NCBI GenBank assembly: GCA_028820655.1
Contig: JAPPIK010000055.1
Coordinates: 20,686 to 84,685, forward strand
Length of the DNA stretch: 64,000 nucleotides
Direction: 5' to 3'
From: Candidatus Poribacteria bacterium
GTDB lineage: Bacteria; Poribacteria; WGA-4E; JAJDTR01
Within the stretch, counting starts at the first letter, position 1; each line of letters begins with the position of its first letter. The notes under the pieces were generated by a model, which was not told where the DNA came from, ran no database searches, and worked only from the letters and a program-made list of their open reading frames with translations. Both the position numbers and the translations under genes were made by a program. Positions 46,527-55,513 of the stretch are shown here, piece after piece.

Positions 46527-48176
46527 TTACTTGGAAATCAGCATTTTGCGCGTAGCAGCAAAATCGTCCGTTTTCAGAGTATAGAAGTAGACACCTGAAG
46601 CGACATGCTCACCTGTACCGTTGCGTCCATCCCAATACGCGGCGGTAGACTGTGTCATGTAGAAGCCAGCCGGAATCAACCCCAGATCAAGTGTCCGAAC
46701 AAGCTGACCGGCGGTACTATAAATCTCAATGGAAGCGAAACTGGACTCGCTGAGTTGGAACGGCATCCACGTTTCGGGGTTGAACGGATTGGGGAAGTTC
46801 TGTGCCAGTAGCGTTTGCTCTGGAGGCACATCGCCAACCACCAGTGACAGACGCAGGAATGCCTGTTTGATGTCCGCAATGTCAACCGTGTGCGTGAACG
46901 GCCCTGACACGATATTCCCGCCGTCATTAATCACCGTGATTTCCAACTGATCGCCGGCTTCTATGACACTATTCCGGTTGAGATCTGCCCACACGGCGGC
47001 GGATCGTACCTTGCCCTTTGAAATTGGATCGGTTGCAACGGCGCCGGTACGCAGGTTCTTGGCTACCAAAATATAGTTGGTATGCGGATCAGCCTTCTGC
47101 AGACTGCCGCTCACAACAAATGCCCACGCATCTCTGAAGGGATTGATACCCGGTGCGGTGGCGGCCTGTTGGTTATCCCACGCCATTCCCGTGAACGTTA
47201 CGGAACCACCGTCGGGCGTGTTGACGATGTAGCCCATGCCGCCTTCGATTGCAAACCCGTCGCCGCCTTCGCCTGCCGTGAATCCGACGAATTTCTGACT
47301 TGCCGCGTCAAGTTTAATGACGATGGTAGCGCCTACCGCGTCCGCGAAGGATTGCGCCGTGTACGGCTCTGCAGGCATCAGGGGCAGAGAAATCATATTC
47401 AGCCCCGCATCAAGCATCATGGAGAAAGATGCCATCCTTGGTGGTTCGGGAGTCTCTGGCATTTCCGGAGTTTCAGGGGTCTCTGGCATCTCCGGAGTTT
47501 CAGGGGTTTCAGGCATTTCCGGAGTTTCAGGGGTTTCAGGCATTTCCGGAGTTTCGGGAGTTTCTGGCATTTCCGGAGTTTCAGGGGTTTCCGGAGTTTC
47601 GGGAGTTTCGGGAGTTTCTGGCATCTCCGGAGTTTCGGGGGTCTCTGGGGTTTCCGGCGTCTCAGGCGGTGGCGCTGCAGCGCCACTGACAGCACTTCCT
47701 GCAATTGTAAGCTCTATTGCCATTGCATTAGCATCAGCAACCGCGACTTTGTCAAAACCGATACTAGAATCCTTAACTTCAACAACCTCAAATGTCGCAG
47801 TGGCGAGTGTTCCGTCGCCATCCGCAGCCGCACCAATGGACGCTGCTACAAGTTGCACTTGCCCTTGTGCATCCGCAACCGCGGGGGTTGGGCCCGTCAC
47901 AAATGGATTCCCTTGCAGGTAATCGGCATTCGCGATCGCGACTAACGTTAGCGCACTTGCATCGTAAGTTAAGTCAAACTCGTACCCGGCAACATTAGCA
48001 CCACCGGTGATATTGATTTTGACGTCAAATTGCTCTCCAACCGCTGGGGATTCGATTTCCGCTGGCATTATTGAGACAACCGTTTGACCATGAGTTGTCC
48101 CATGAAGAGCAAACAACATCACTAAAACAGTGACAAGCGAGAAAAGCAATCCTCGGTTAATCATCTGGTCCTTCAT
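46527..48176 (-). CDS. Secreted cohesin-domain protein with PET/PEM repeat linker and FlgD-like sorting tail
   Basis: 549 residues from ATG 48176 (AAAGGTGA upstream). A signal peptide (to about residue 30) is followed by a cohesin-type beta-sandwich (VSIMPAEIESPAVGEQFDV ... AGYEFDLTYDASALTL), then about 25 triplets of PET/PEM forming a stiff anionic linker. A central domain (LDAGLNMISLPLMPAEPYTA) and a C-terminal module complete it: NFPNPFNPETWMPFQL, AYWDGRNGTGEHVASGVYFY, then ATRKMLISK. The last module is the type-IX-like sorting or FlgD-Ig tail that I associate with Poribacteria. A surface or scaffolding protein is likely; partners carrying dockerins were not found in the window. Confidence 0.85.
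   Translation of the reverse strand: MKDQMINRGLLFSLVTVLVMLFALHGTTHGQTVVSIMPAEIESPAVGEQFDVKINITGGANVAGYEFDLTYDASALTLVAIANADYLQGNPFVTGPTPAVADAQGQVQLVAASIGAAADGDGTLATATFEVVEVKDSSIGFDKVAVADANAMAIELTIAGSAVSGAAAPPPETPETPETPETPEMPETPETPETPETPETPEMPETPETPEMPETPETPEMPETPETPEMPETPETPEMPETPEPPRMASFSMMLDAGLNMISLPLMPAEPYTAQSFADAVGATIVIKLDAASQKFVGFTAGEGGDGFAIEGGMGYIVNTPDGGSVTFTGMAWDNQQAATAPGINPFRDAWAFVVSGSLQKADPHTNYILVAKNLRTGAVATDPISKGKVRSAAVWADLNRNSVIEAGDQLEITVINDGGNIVSGPFTHTVDIADIKQAFLRLSLVVGDVPPEQTLLAQNFPNPFNPETWMPFQLSESSFASIEIYSTAGQLVRTLDLGLIPAGFYMTQSTAAYWDGRNGTGEHVASGVYFYTLKTDDFAATRKMLISK
47453..47670 (-). repeat. Coding minisatellite (9/27-bp period) encoding PET/PEM linker
   Basis: Repeats of nine bases (Pro-Glu-Thr or Pro-Glu-Met) are arranged mostly as a 27-bp higher-order unit PEM-PET-PET. 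Synonymous differences are few (GGGGTTTC/GGAGTTTC/GGCATTTC blocks), pointing to recent slippage. The plus strand gives a spurious Gly-Val-Ser-Gly open frame. Confidence 0.9.
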
Positions 48177-48754
48177 CAAATTTTCACCTTTCATAAGATG
48201 TTTGTCATTTCAAGAAATGTAACAGAGTATATCTCAATTCAAGAAATGGTTGTGAATTTTCAAATCGTGTCATGAAGTCAATGCATAACACGGCAGTTTT
48301 CTGTTGTACCCAAATCTATTATGGGAATACCTAAATATTACGGTGCTTACATTATAACCCATATGTTCTACCTTTATCAATAAGTTTTTTTTCAATTTTT
48401 TCTAAATCTACGGATTTTCTTCAAACCATGTAGTCAATTGCAGACGCTCAAATTTGCGATATGGATGGGCTCCGTTATGGGTTTCATGGTGTCAAGGGGC
48501 CGATTTGCTGCACAACAGCGCCGTCCGCGCATATTTGTCTTTCATGTCCCAAGAACTGTTTTCTCGCAATCTTCCGTCTTTACACTCCACTCTTCTTTCG
48601 CCGGACACTACCATCAAGCGAGTAGATAACGAGCAGTACCTGCTATGGGAACTCTAACGTACTCACTAACCGTTCGTCTGATCCTTCGCTGTCCGTTCAG
48701 TTGATTGATAGAGATCCATTGGCCGCTGCGTCGTTCGTTTCGTCTTAAAACCAA
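48177..48754. other. 578-bp intergenic region with partial repeat D copies
   Basis: No gene is seen. It includes the leader of the cohesin-domain gene, a forward partial copy opening ATCAAGCGAGTAGATAACGA (48613-48638), and further degenerate pieces to 48718 (TTGATAGAGATCC-type). Confidence 0.5.
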
Positions 48755-49543
48755 TTGCAAATTTTGGGTATGAATGCTAGAATGGACCTTGTTCTCGCTA
48801 AAATGCTTCCCGCTTCTCTGCCCCTGTACCCAATGCAAACGCCAGCAGTCAACAATAATGGTCGAGTGAAGGGCGCGCTATATATTGTGAGTACTCCAAT
48901 CGGCAATTTGGAAGATATTTCCCTGCGTGCAATTCGAATCCTCAAGGAGGTGGATCTCATCGCCGCGGAGGACACCCGCCGTACACGCCAGCTACTCAGC
49001 CACTATGACATCCACACGCCGTTAACAAGCTACTTTGACGGTAACCAGGATAGTAAAAGCGAAAAACTGATTGCCAGATTAACGACGGGGAATTCAATTG
49101 CTCTAGTTTCGGAAGCCGGGACGCCGACGATTTCCGACCCGGGTCACCGGCTTGTCGTCCGGTGCATTGACGCTAAAATTGATATAACCCCAATTCCGGG
49201 ACCAACCGCTTGCATTACGGCGGCTTCAGTCGCTGGAATGCCGTTAAACGCTTTTGTCTTTGAAGGCTTCCTCTCCCCAAAGTCGGGGAAACGAAGGAGA
49301 CAATTCACCGCGGTACGCGAAGAAAAACGGACGCTAATCTTCTACGAATCTCCCCACCGGCTGATGCCCTTTCTCCAAGATGCTTTGGAGATTTTAGGAG
49401 ATCGCCATGCCGTCGTCGCCCGCGAATTGACAAAAAAGTTTGAAGAGATTTTTCGTGGTACTGTGAGCGAGGCATTACGGAATTTCAAGGCTACGCCTCC
49501 GCGGGGAGAGTTTACGGTTTTAATTGCGGGCAACAGAAAATAA
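48755..49543 (+). CDS. rsmI: 16S rRNA 2'-O-ribose methyltransferase RsmI
   Basis: SAM-dependent enzyme methylating C1402 of 16S rRNA. Family blocks are YIVSTPIGNLEDISLRAI, AAEDTRRTRQLLSHYDI, SEAGTPTISDPGHRLV and the IPGPTACITAASVAG loop. The first roughly 40 residues before GALYIVS are not family-like; ATGs at 48770, 48782, 48803 and 48833 are alternative starts and none has a clear ribosome-binding site. The length from 48833 (236 residues) is nearer that of trimmed homologues. Confidence 0.93.
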   Translation: MQILGMNARMDLVLAKMLPASLPLYPMQTPAVNNNGRVKGALYIVSTPIGNLEDISLRAIRILKEVDLIAAEDTRRTRQLLSHYDIHTPLTSYFDGNQDSKSEKLIARLTTGNSIALVSEAGTPTISDPGHRLVVRCIDAKIDITPIPGPTACITAASVAGMPLNAFVFEGFLSPKSGKRRRQFTAVREEKRTLIFYESPHRLMPFLQDALEILGDRHAVVARELTKKFEEIFRGTVSEALRNFKATPPRGEFTVLIAGNRK

Positions 49544-49589
49544 CTTGTGAGAACTTTATACCTTAGAGCCTGTTTGAAAAATACAATTT

Positions 49590-49615
49590 GTAGGGTGCGC
49601 ACTGCGCACCAGCCT
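49590..49615. repeat. Palindromic repeat E, copy 1
   Basis: GTAGGGTGCGCACTGCGCACCAGC-type element with arms GGTGCGCA/TGCGCACC. It is preceded by GCCTGTTTGAAAAATACAATTT, a flank echoed near 530. Further copies lie at 56166, 56200, 58002 and 58382. Confidence 0.8.
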
Positions 49616-49786
49616 TTAAAAGCCCCGGAGGGGCGGAAGGTGTATAGCGAGCAATTACAAAAACATGAAAAAACTGTCCTCAAATGACGAAAAATGGCTT
49701 GGCAGCCGACTTTTCAAACAGGTTCTTAAGAAATACTAAACCTCAAGACAAACACAGCCTTCACCCACACTAGAGAAAGACAGCGT

Positions 49787-51424
49787 ATGCAATCCCCTCA
49801 CGGTATCATATCCGAAGCATTCCGCGCACCCGTAATGGCGAACAACGGTATGGTCGCATCGGCGCACCCGCTTGCTTCGCAGGCAGGAATCCAAGCCATG
49901 ATGGCAGGCGGAAACGCGGTTGATGGAGCAATCGCGACTGCGGCTGCCTTAGGCGTCGTGGATCCCGCAAATTCCGGGGTCGGCGGCGATGGATTCATCA
50001 TGGTCTATTGGGCGGAATCCAACTCCGTCACATGCGTCAACGCGACGGGACCGGCGCCCTACGCCGCCACGCGCGAGGTGTATCTCAAGGACGGCGGGAT
50101 TCCGATGAGAGGCATTCGGAGCGTTTCTCTCCCGGGTATTGTCGATGGTTGGCTGTTAGCACACGACCGCTACGGTGCATTAAAACTTGATCAGGTTTTC
50201 GAGCCGGCAATTTCGCTTTGCGAAGACGGCTTTCCGGTCGGCGAAAGTCTCGCAGCCGGACTCAAAAGCACTATGACTCTCTTTAACGAAAGTCCATATT
50301 CGCGAGCGGTGTTTACCGATAATGGTAAACCCATTGCGGTAGGCCAGATGCTTTATAATAGAGATCTTGCTAACACGCTAAGAAAGATTGCTTCGGAAGG
50401 ACGCGGTGGGTATTACGAAGGTGAAATTGCCAGAGAAATTGTCAAGTTTAGCAAGGCATGTGACGGCCTCTTTACGGAGAAGGATCTTGCCGACTATCAC
50501 GCACATTGGGACCATCCCATCCAGACCAACTATCGCGGCTACGACGTTCATGAAATGCCTCCCAATTCTAGCGGACACATCTTACTCCAGGAACTAAACA
50601 TCGTTGAGTTATTTGACCTCCTATCGTTAGGGCACAACACCGCTGAATGTGTGCACCTGATGGTCGAAGCGAAGAAACTCGGTTTTGCCGATCGAGAGAG
50701 ATTCATGGCGGATCCGAACTGCGTCGACGTTCCGATTGAGGGCCTAATATCGAAAGAATACGCAGCCGCGCAAGCGAAACGTATCGACCCCGATCGAGCG
50801 GCGGTGGATGTTCCCGCTGGTGGACCTGAACTGTTTGGAGATACAACCTGCTTCTGTGTTGCAGACCGCTGGGGCAACGTTGTTTCCATGCTTCAGAGCA
50901 TCCAGATGGGATTTGGCAGCGGTTTAATCGCTGGAAATACCGGGGTACTGCTTAACAATCGCATGACATACTGGCACTTGGAGGAAGACCATCCAAACTG
51001 CCTTATGCCCGGAAAACGCGTCCGCCACACGATGAACCCGGTGATCATCACTAAAAATAACAGTGCGTTTCTCGCTTGCGGCACGCCGGGAGCGGACACA
51101 CAGGTACAAACCAACCTTCAACTCGTTACCAATATCATCGATTTCGGGATGAATGCTCAAGAAGCTGTGGAAGCGCCGCGTTGGCGCAGTCTGCAAAACC
51201 CGATGGAGTCCACAGTTCCGCACACCTGTTCAAACAACCTACAACTTGAAAATCGATTTCCCCAAGAGGTGCGTGAAGGTCTTATGCGAAAAGGACATGA
51301 ACTTGAGATCCTTGGCGATTGGCACGGCCCCGGTAACGCGCAAGTCATTATCCGTCATCCGGAATCCGGTGCGCTCATCGGCGGATCCGATCCACGAGTG
51401 GACGGGTACGCCATCGGCTGGTGA
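49787..51424 (+). CDS. Gamma-glutamyltransferase family protein
   Basis: 545-residue Ntn hydrolase made as a precursor that cleaves itself before the catalytic threonine, here T353 in GDTTCFCVADRWGN. The N-terminal part has ASAHPLASQAGIQAMMAGGN and GVGGDGFIMVYW, and the small-subunit end has the usual GTPGAD block. It transfers or hydrolyses gamma-glutamyl groups (glutathione and related amides) or acts as a cephalosporin-acylase-like amidase. No signal peptide is seen, so it is probably cytosolic, unlike E. coli Ggt. Confidence 0.92.
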   Translation: MQSPHGIISEAFRAPVMANNGMVASAHPLASQAGIQAMMAGGNAVDGAIATAAALGVVDPANSGVGGDGFIMVYWAESNSVTCVNATGPAPYAATREVYLKDGGIPMRGIRSVSLPGIVDGWLLAHDRYGALKLDQVFEPAISLCEDGFPVGESLAAGLKSTMTLFNESPYSRAVFTDNGKPIAVGQMLYNRDLANTLRKIASEGRGGYYEGEIAREIVKFSKACDGLFTEKDLADYHAHWDHPIQTNYRGYDVHEMPPNSSGHILLQELNIVELFDLLSLGHNTAECVHLMVEAKKLGFADRERFMADPNCVDVPIEGLISKEYAAAQAKRIDPDRAAVDVPAGGPELFGDTTCFCVADRWGNVVSMLQSIQMGFGSGLIAGNTGVLLNNRMTYWHLEEDHPNCLMPGKRVRHTMNPVIITKNNSAFLACGTPGADTQVQTNLQLVTNIIDFGMNAQEAVEAPRWRSLQNPMESTVPHTCSNNLQLENRFPQEVREGLMRKGHELEILGDWHGPGNAQVIIRHPESGALIGGSDPRVDGYAIGW

Positions 51425-51458
51425 AGTCGTGGTGCGCCCAATCAAGAAAGTGGCCCCT

Positions 51459-52403
51459 TCACTTGGCGATGCGGAATCCGAGCACGAACTCCGTATAGTC
51501 CTTGCTAAAGAAATCAAAACTGATGCAGGTACTATGGTCGTGGTTGTAGTACCAAGCGCCGCCGCAGACAACGCGGAAATTTGGGTCATCGTCGTCAAAC
51601 GGCGTGCTCGTCCATTCCCACACATTTCCTAGCATGTCGTAACAGCCGAAAGGACTGATCCCATCGGGAAATGCGCCCACGGGTGTTGTATCTCCGGCAC
51701 GGAGTTCAGCCGTATTGCAGCGCGGTTTGTCAACCTCATAACCCCAAGGAAACAAACGGTCATCATCCCCGCGCACGGCCCGTTGCCACTCCTCAAAACG
51801 AGGCAGCCGACCTCCTGCCCAACTCGCGTATGTCTCGGCGTCATCGGTATCCACCCATGTGACAGGATGGTCTCCCCGCCCCTCCGCGTGTGCGTTTGCT
51901 TCCCATTCTTTCGGTGCGCGATGTCCAGTCTCCTGAACAAATCGCTGATACTGGGCGTTTGTCACCGGATATCGACCAATCTGGAATTCATCCACCTGAA
52001 CCGGCTCCAGCTCTTTGCCGATTAACACTTCGCCGCGCGGCACCTTCACCGTACTGTCCAATAGACGCAAAGCACCTTCGCGAATTTCAACACGCTCGTG
52101 GTCTAGCGCATATCCCAACGGCGACAACAGCGATTCAACGGGCGGAGAAAATGCTCTTGCAGTGCCCTCCCAATTCAGTTCCGCATTCAATAAAAGTCGG
52201 GCGATTTCTGCCAGTGAGTCGTCGTAGTGCCAGGTCCAATACCGATCCAAGAGTTGCTGTAGGGAAACCGGGTCGCTGCATTGCGCTAGGTTCACGCGAT
52301 TTTCCCGTTTATGATCCCACTCCTGCCCATCCAGCTTCTTCAGTTTGATTACTTGCATTGTTCCAACTTGGGACTCTTGATCGAACGGCGCTATGTTTGA
52401 CAC
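51459..52403 (-). CDS. SUMF1/formylglycine-generating-enzyme-fold protein
   Basis: 314 residues. The C-terminal two thirds (from VPRGEVLIGKE, about residue 120) is an SUMF1 domain: FQIGRYPVTNAQYQRFVQET, HPVTWVDTDDAETYASWAGG, RLPRFEEWQRAVRG, MLGNVWEWTSTPF, and the closing CGGAWYYN. The N-terminal roughly 115 residues (DRYWTWHYDDSLAEIARLLL) are helical and unrecognised. The cysteine pair used by true sulfatase-activating enzymes is not evident, so this is probably a binding or other catalytic relative. ATG 52358 (residue 16) is a possible start. It is convergent with the transferase gene. Confidence 0.88.
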   Translation of the reverse strand: MSNIAPFDQESQVGTMQVIKLKKLDGQEWDHKRENRVNLAQCSDPVSLQQLLDRYWTWHYDDSLAEIARLLLNAELNWEGTARAFSPPVESLLSPLGYALDHERVEIREGALRLLDSTVKVPRGEVLIGKELEPVQVDEFQIGRYPVTNAQYQRFVQETGHRAPKEWEANAHAEGRGDHPVTWVDTDDAETYASWAGGRLPRFEEWQRAVRGDDDRLFPWGYEVDKPRCNTAELRAGDTTPVGAFPDGISPFGCYDMLGNVWEWTSTPFDDDDPNFRVVCGGAWYYNHDHSTCISFDFFSKDYTEFVLGFRIAK

Positions 52404-52540
52404 GTTGAAAGAACCGTGTAAGGTGGGATCAATAGACCTAGATGACTGGGATTAAAACTCCCCCGACCGCCATCGTCTTATTCTACTTGATGCTTCGAAA
52501 TCGGTGTTCACCTTCGATTGCCAAATGCGCGATTGGGGGA

Positions 52541-52942
52541 TTATTTCACGGGCACCCCTACCGACGCATGAATTTGAACAAATCGCCAGCACTTGCCCTC
52601 CTTTTCCAGCACCCCTGTCATGCGCATCCCCAATTCTTCTCGAATCCCGCACCACTTGAGGCACCACCGCTGCCGCGTGTAAAACCATGCGACGTTATCG
52701 CGCTCCTGCACATCAAGCTTCTCCCACCCAATGGAGAAATCCTCCGTACTCGCCGCGTGATGGCGATAGTAATCAAGCGCGTTTTCACCGCCCTCGATCA
52801 CCTCCTCCGCATCCGTCCCGATCTTCACGTAGAATTCGGCGGAAGACATCATGACCGCCAGACGTTCGATATCCCCTGACACCAAGGCATCAAAATACTC
52901 CGTTACCGTACGATATGCATCGGTTAGATTCCTAGGGGGCAT
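52541..52942 (-). CDS. NTF2-like (SnoaL/DUF4440-type) protein
   Basis: 133-residue cone-shaped NTF2-fold protein: an N-terminal helix pair (AYRTVTEYFDALVSGDIERL), SSAEFYVKIGTDAEEVIEGG, and a beta-sheet ending RFVQIHASVGVPV. Such domains act as small-molecule binding pockets, isomerases or cyclases, or subunits; the sequence does not reveal which. Soluble and cytosolic. It has moderate spacing to its minus-strand neighbours and could be in a loose operon with the SUMF1 gene downstream. Confidence 0.75.
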   Translation of the reverse strand: MPPRNLTDAYRTVTEYFDALVSGDIERLAVMMSSAEFYVKIGTDAEEVIEGGENALDYYRHHAASTEDFSIGWEKLDVQERDNVAWFYTRQRWCLKWCGIREELGMRMTGVLEKEGKCWRFVQIHASVGVPVK

Positions 52943-53097
52943 GGTGTCTCAAAGAGGGGTATAGCTACGAAGCGGACGTCTAAACGCGGGTTGGCGATTC
53001 TGTGGCGCTGAAGCAGACGGGATGGAGCCGACAAAGCGGTAGGCGGGCACAAATGAGCCTGCCCGCCTACCTCTCCCATTCAATGATTGCCAGGCGG

Positions 53098-53685
53098 CTA
53101 GCACTCTACCTCATAGATTTCGTTGAGCGCATCCCACAGGGCTACACTCATCGTCTCGCAAGCCCCCAACGCTTTTTCCTGTTCGTGCGATGTCAGCAGT
53201 TCAATCCGATCCAGCAGTTTTTCGCTCTCATGCTGGTTGTGCGAGTGGATTTCAAAGTACGGTTCTACGGTGTGGGGCAGGTTGTAGAAGGCTTTTAAAC
53301 CCTCAAGTTTTGACTGGGCAGTGGCGGGTTGTTGAGATTCGAAGGCGTAGAGCGCTCCAAGCGCCGTGGTCGGGTCGGAAAAAAGACGCTGCGCTGTCTC
53401 GACCAATGTCCTAACCTGCGCGAGGCGTGCTTCCCCAGCCTCGGTGCCCAAGCATTGGGCAAATTCGTTCCACAGCTCGAGGTGTTCCCTCTCCTCTTGA
53501 GCGATTTCGTGATCCTCAAGCGTCTCCCATCCACTTGGCATAAGCGAAATGAGTGCTCCATATTCGCCGGCGTAGGTGCGCAACGCATCTTGAGGCAATG
53601 TCCCATCATTCCACGCTCGATAAAAGGGATTTTCGAGCAGATTCCACTTTGAGATTGTCTCGTCTAATCGATGCTTGATGTTCAT
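53098..53685 (-). CDS. Heme-oxygenase-like / CADD-type iron enzyme family protein
   Basis: 195-residue all-helical protein of the TenA/PqqC/CADD-like superfamily. FYRAWNDGTLPQDALRTYAG opens the first helices, HEIAQEEREHLELWNEFA supplies metal or substrate residues, and EPYFEIHSHNQHESEKLLD carries the downstream His/Glu ligands. Members include iron-dependent oxidases that make para-aminobenzoate from tyrosine (CADD) and oxidative decarboxylases. The acidic and histidine ligands suggest a di-iron site. Function here is not determined; no pterin gene is adjacent. Confidence 0.8.
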   Translation of the reverse strand: MNIKHRLDETISKWNLLENPFYRAWNDGTLPQDALRTYAGEYGALISLMPSGWETLEDHEIAQEEREHLELWNEFAQCLGTEAGEARLAQVRTLVETAQRLFSDPTTALGALYAFESQQPATAQSKLEGLKAFYNLPHTVEPYFEIHSHNQHESEKLLDRIELLTSHEQEKALGACETMSVALWDALNEIYEVEC

Positions 53686-53826
53686 CTCTTATCTCTTCTC
53701 CATCTCTGCGAATTGATGATCATGTCCCGGATTATAGCACATGAGGTCTGTTCTGTCAAGCGAACCAATTAGACCAATCAGGGGAAATGCATCCAAATTT
53801 TCTGCATCACAAAATAGAAAATCGGA

Positions 53827-53979
53827 CTAACTTTGTGACACTAATTTGGGAGCCGTAGGTTGGGTTGAACGGAATCCGTTAGTAATCGCTAATCTTGTAG
53901 GAGTTTTCGAGTGCCTATTTCGCTTGAACGCTACAAAATTTGAGTGAAACCCAACAGTAATCGTACGTTCTACCACCAT
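53827..53979 (-). CDS. Mini-ORF of repeat F, copy 1 (50 aa)
   Basis: A 50-codon frame with AGAGGAGGTCTC immediately before the ATG, reading VGFHSNFVAFKRNRHSKTPT then TRLAITNGF. Two other copies of the element (58037-58168, 58408-58536) keep the same frame and ribosome-binding site. After NGF this copy has lost a base relative to the others, which alters the C-terminus. Whether it is translated is unknown; it may only be a transposable-repeat vestige. Confidence 0.35.
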   Translation of the reverse strand: MVVERTITVGFHSNFVAFKRNRHSKTPTRLAITNGFRSTQPTAPKLVSQS

Positions 53980-54020
53980 GAGACCTCCTCTGCAATTAGA
54001 TGTGTTTCCTCTGGTTCTTC
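53855..54020. repeat. Dispersed repeat F, copy 1 (about 165 bp)
   Basis: It starts GTAGGTTGGGTTGAACGG and includes TGAAACCCAAC about 90 bp later, giving GTTGGGTT/AACCCAAC inverted ends. Conserved sequence continues to the TGCAATTAGATG region. Copies lie at 58041-58200 and 58422-58575. The whole spacer 53686-54153 otherwise shows only the promoter at 54056. Confidence 0.85.
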
Positions 54021-54055
54021 CATCCTTTCGATCTCTCATTCTTCAACACTCATAC

Positions 54056-54084
54056 TTGCTTAATCGAGCGGAACGTGTTATAAT
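54056..54084 (+). promoter_or_regulatory. Sigma-70-type promoter of ferredoxin-yicC-gmk
   Basis: TTGCTT (54056-54061), 17-nt spacer, TATAAT (54079-54084). The start is about 60 bp before the ferredoxin ATG. Confidence 0.7.
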
Positions 54085-54153
54085 TAAAATGTCATGATAC
54101 CATCCCAATCTAACCGGTAAACTTGCCACACGAGAGGCGTAAGGAAAACCTAA

Positions 54154-54612
54154 ATGGCGTACTACATTACGGATGAGTGCATTGGGTGTATGGCGTGCTT
54201 GACGAACTGCCCCGTTGACGCCATCACCGGTGATCGGAACAAGCTGCATATCATCGACCCGGGCGTGTGTATCGATTGCAGCGCTTGCGGAATGGTCTGT
54301 CCCGTCGAAGCTATTCGAGACCAGTTCGGAGAGGTCTGTAAATTCATAAGGCGCCCGACGCATCGACCCATCGCGGTAATTTACGAAGAACTCTGCTCGG
54401 GATGCGATTTCTGTGTACACATTTGCCCCTGGGATTGCCTCGAATTGAAAGATCCCGAGACGGGTGAACACGCCGAGAGTTTCTTCGGAATATGCGAACT
54501 CGTCAAACCCAAAGATTGCGTCGGATGCAAACTCTGCGAAGAGGTCTGCATCAAGGACGCGATTCGGGTGGAATCACCCGTTCTGGTGGAGCTGGCAGAG
54601 GCTGCCGACTAG
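54154..54612 (+). CDS. Ferredoxin-like protein with four 4Fe-4S motifs
   Basis: 152 residues with four cysteine clusters: CIGCMACLTNCPV, CIDCSACGMVCPV, CSGCDFCVHICPW and CVGCKLCEEVCIK. Together they suffice for up to four 4Fe-4S clusters in two tandem bacterial-ferredoxin domains. It carries electrons for an unidentified oxidoreductase; the fused indolepyruvate oxidoreductase at 16429 is a candidate partner by chemistry only. It heads an operon with yicC and gmk. Confidence 0.92.
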   Translation: MAYYITDECIGCMACLTNCPVDAITGDRNKLHIIDPGVCIDCSACGMVCPVEAIRDQFGEVCKFIRRPTHRPIAVIYEELCSGCDFCVHICPWDCLELKDPETGEHAESFFGICELVKPKDCVGCKLCEEVCIKDAIRVESPVLVELAEAAD

Positions 54613-54628
54613 AGCGCTAGGATGGTTC

Positions 54629-55513
54629 ATGATTAAAAGCATGACAGGGTATAGCCGGAAGGAGGCCAACACAACCTTCGGCGCCTTGACAATCGAAGTA
54701 AAGTCGTGGAACCACCGTCACTCCAATGTGTCCGTCCGCATCCCCCCTCTCCTTTCGCAGTTTGAACATCCAATCCGCTCTTCGGTACGAAATCGCATCC
54801 ACAGAGGACATGCACAGGTCACTATCGAACTTTCCGAGATCGACACACACTCGGGTTCCCACCTAAAGTTCAACCTCGCCTTGGCGCGGCAATATCATCA
54901 GGGGCTAACCGAAATCCGAAACGAACTTCAACTACCAGATGAGATTTCGTTGGAATCGTTGGCGCAACTTCCCGGCGTATTCTCACTCGGCAAACCGACC
55001 GTTGATGCCCAGTCGGCTTGGAATGAAGTTGAGCCGCTTCTGGAGAATACGCTTGACGAATTGGATCGGATGAAACGCGCTGAAGGTCAAGTGATGTCCG
55101 AGGCGATGCTGGAACTTCTGAAATCAATTCAATCTTACCTCCGGAAGCTTGATGGAGCACGCGAGAATTTGGTTGAAGCAGCGAAGAACAAGCTCGAGAC
55201 CCGTCTGAATGATCTCTTTGAAGGACACGTTGAGATTGACAAGAATCGCATCGTCATGGAAGCAGGTGTAATCGCGTCACGCTCCGATGTTACGGAAGAG
55301 CTTGTGAGACTTGACAGCCACTGTGCACAATTCGAGAATCACTTGAGTGCGGAGGCTCCGGTCGGTAGACAACTCGATTTTCTACTTCAAGAGATGAATC
55401 GCGAAGTCAATACCATCGCTTCCAAAGCCTCGCCAATGGCACCCTCCTCCCTTTGTGTTTCTCTCAAGACCGAAATCGAAAAGATTCGGGAAATCGTTCA
55501 GAATGTCGAATAA
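54629..55513 (+). CDS. YicC/YloC family endoribonuclease
   Basis: 294 residues starting at MIKSMTGYSRKEA, the family-defining N-terminus; a longer frame upstream overlaps the ferredoxin gene and is not real. The C-terminal domain ends QEMNREVNTIASKA and the closing IEKIREIVQNVE. YicC proteins are endoribonucleases linked to sRNA and mRNA turnover. It begins 17 bp after the ferredoxin stop and overlaps gmk by 11 bp, so the three are one operon. Confidence 0.95.
   Translation: MIKSMTGYSRKEANTTFGALTIEVKSWNHRHSNVSVRIPPLLSQFEHPIRSSVRNRIHRGHAQVTIELSEIDTHSGSHLKFNLALARQYHQGLTEIRNELQLPDEISLESLAQLPGVFSLGKPTVDAQSAWNEVEPLLENTLDELDRMKRAEGQVMSEAMLELLKSIQSYLRKLDGARENLVEAAKNKLETRLNDLFEGHVEIDKNRIVMEAGVIASRSDVTEELVRLDSHCAQFENHLSAEAPVGRQLDFLLQEMNREVNTIASKASPMAPSSLCVSLKTEIEKIREIVQNVE

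Noticed and set aside
47317..47922. Plus-strand Gly-Val-Ser-Gly repeat protein
   Set aside because: It is the antisense image of the PET/PEM repeat in the real gene; it has no start context or terminator.
54464..54628. N-terminal extension of YicC
   Set aside because: It overlaps the ferredoxin gene in another frame; the family starts at MIKSMTGYS.
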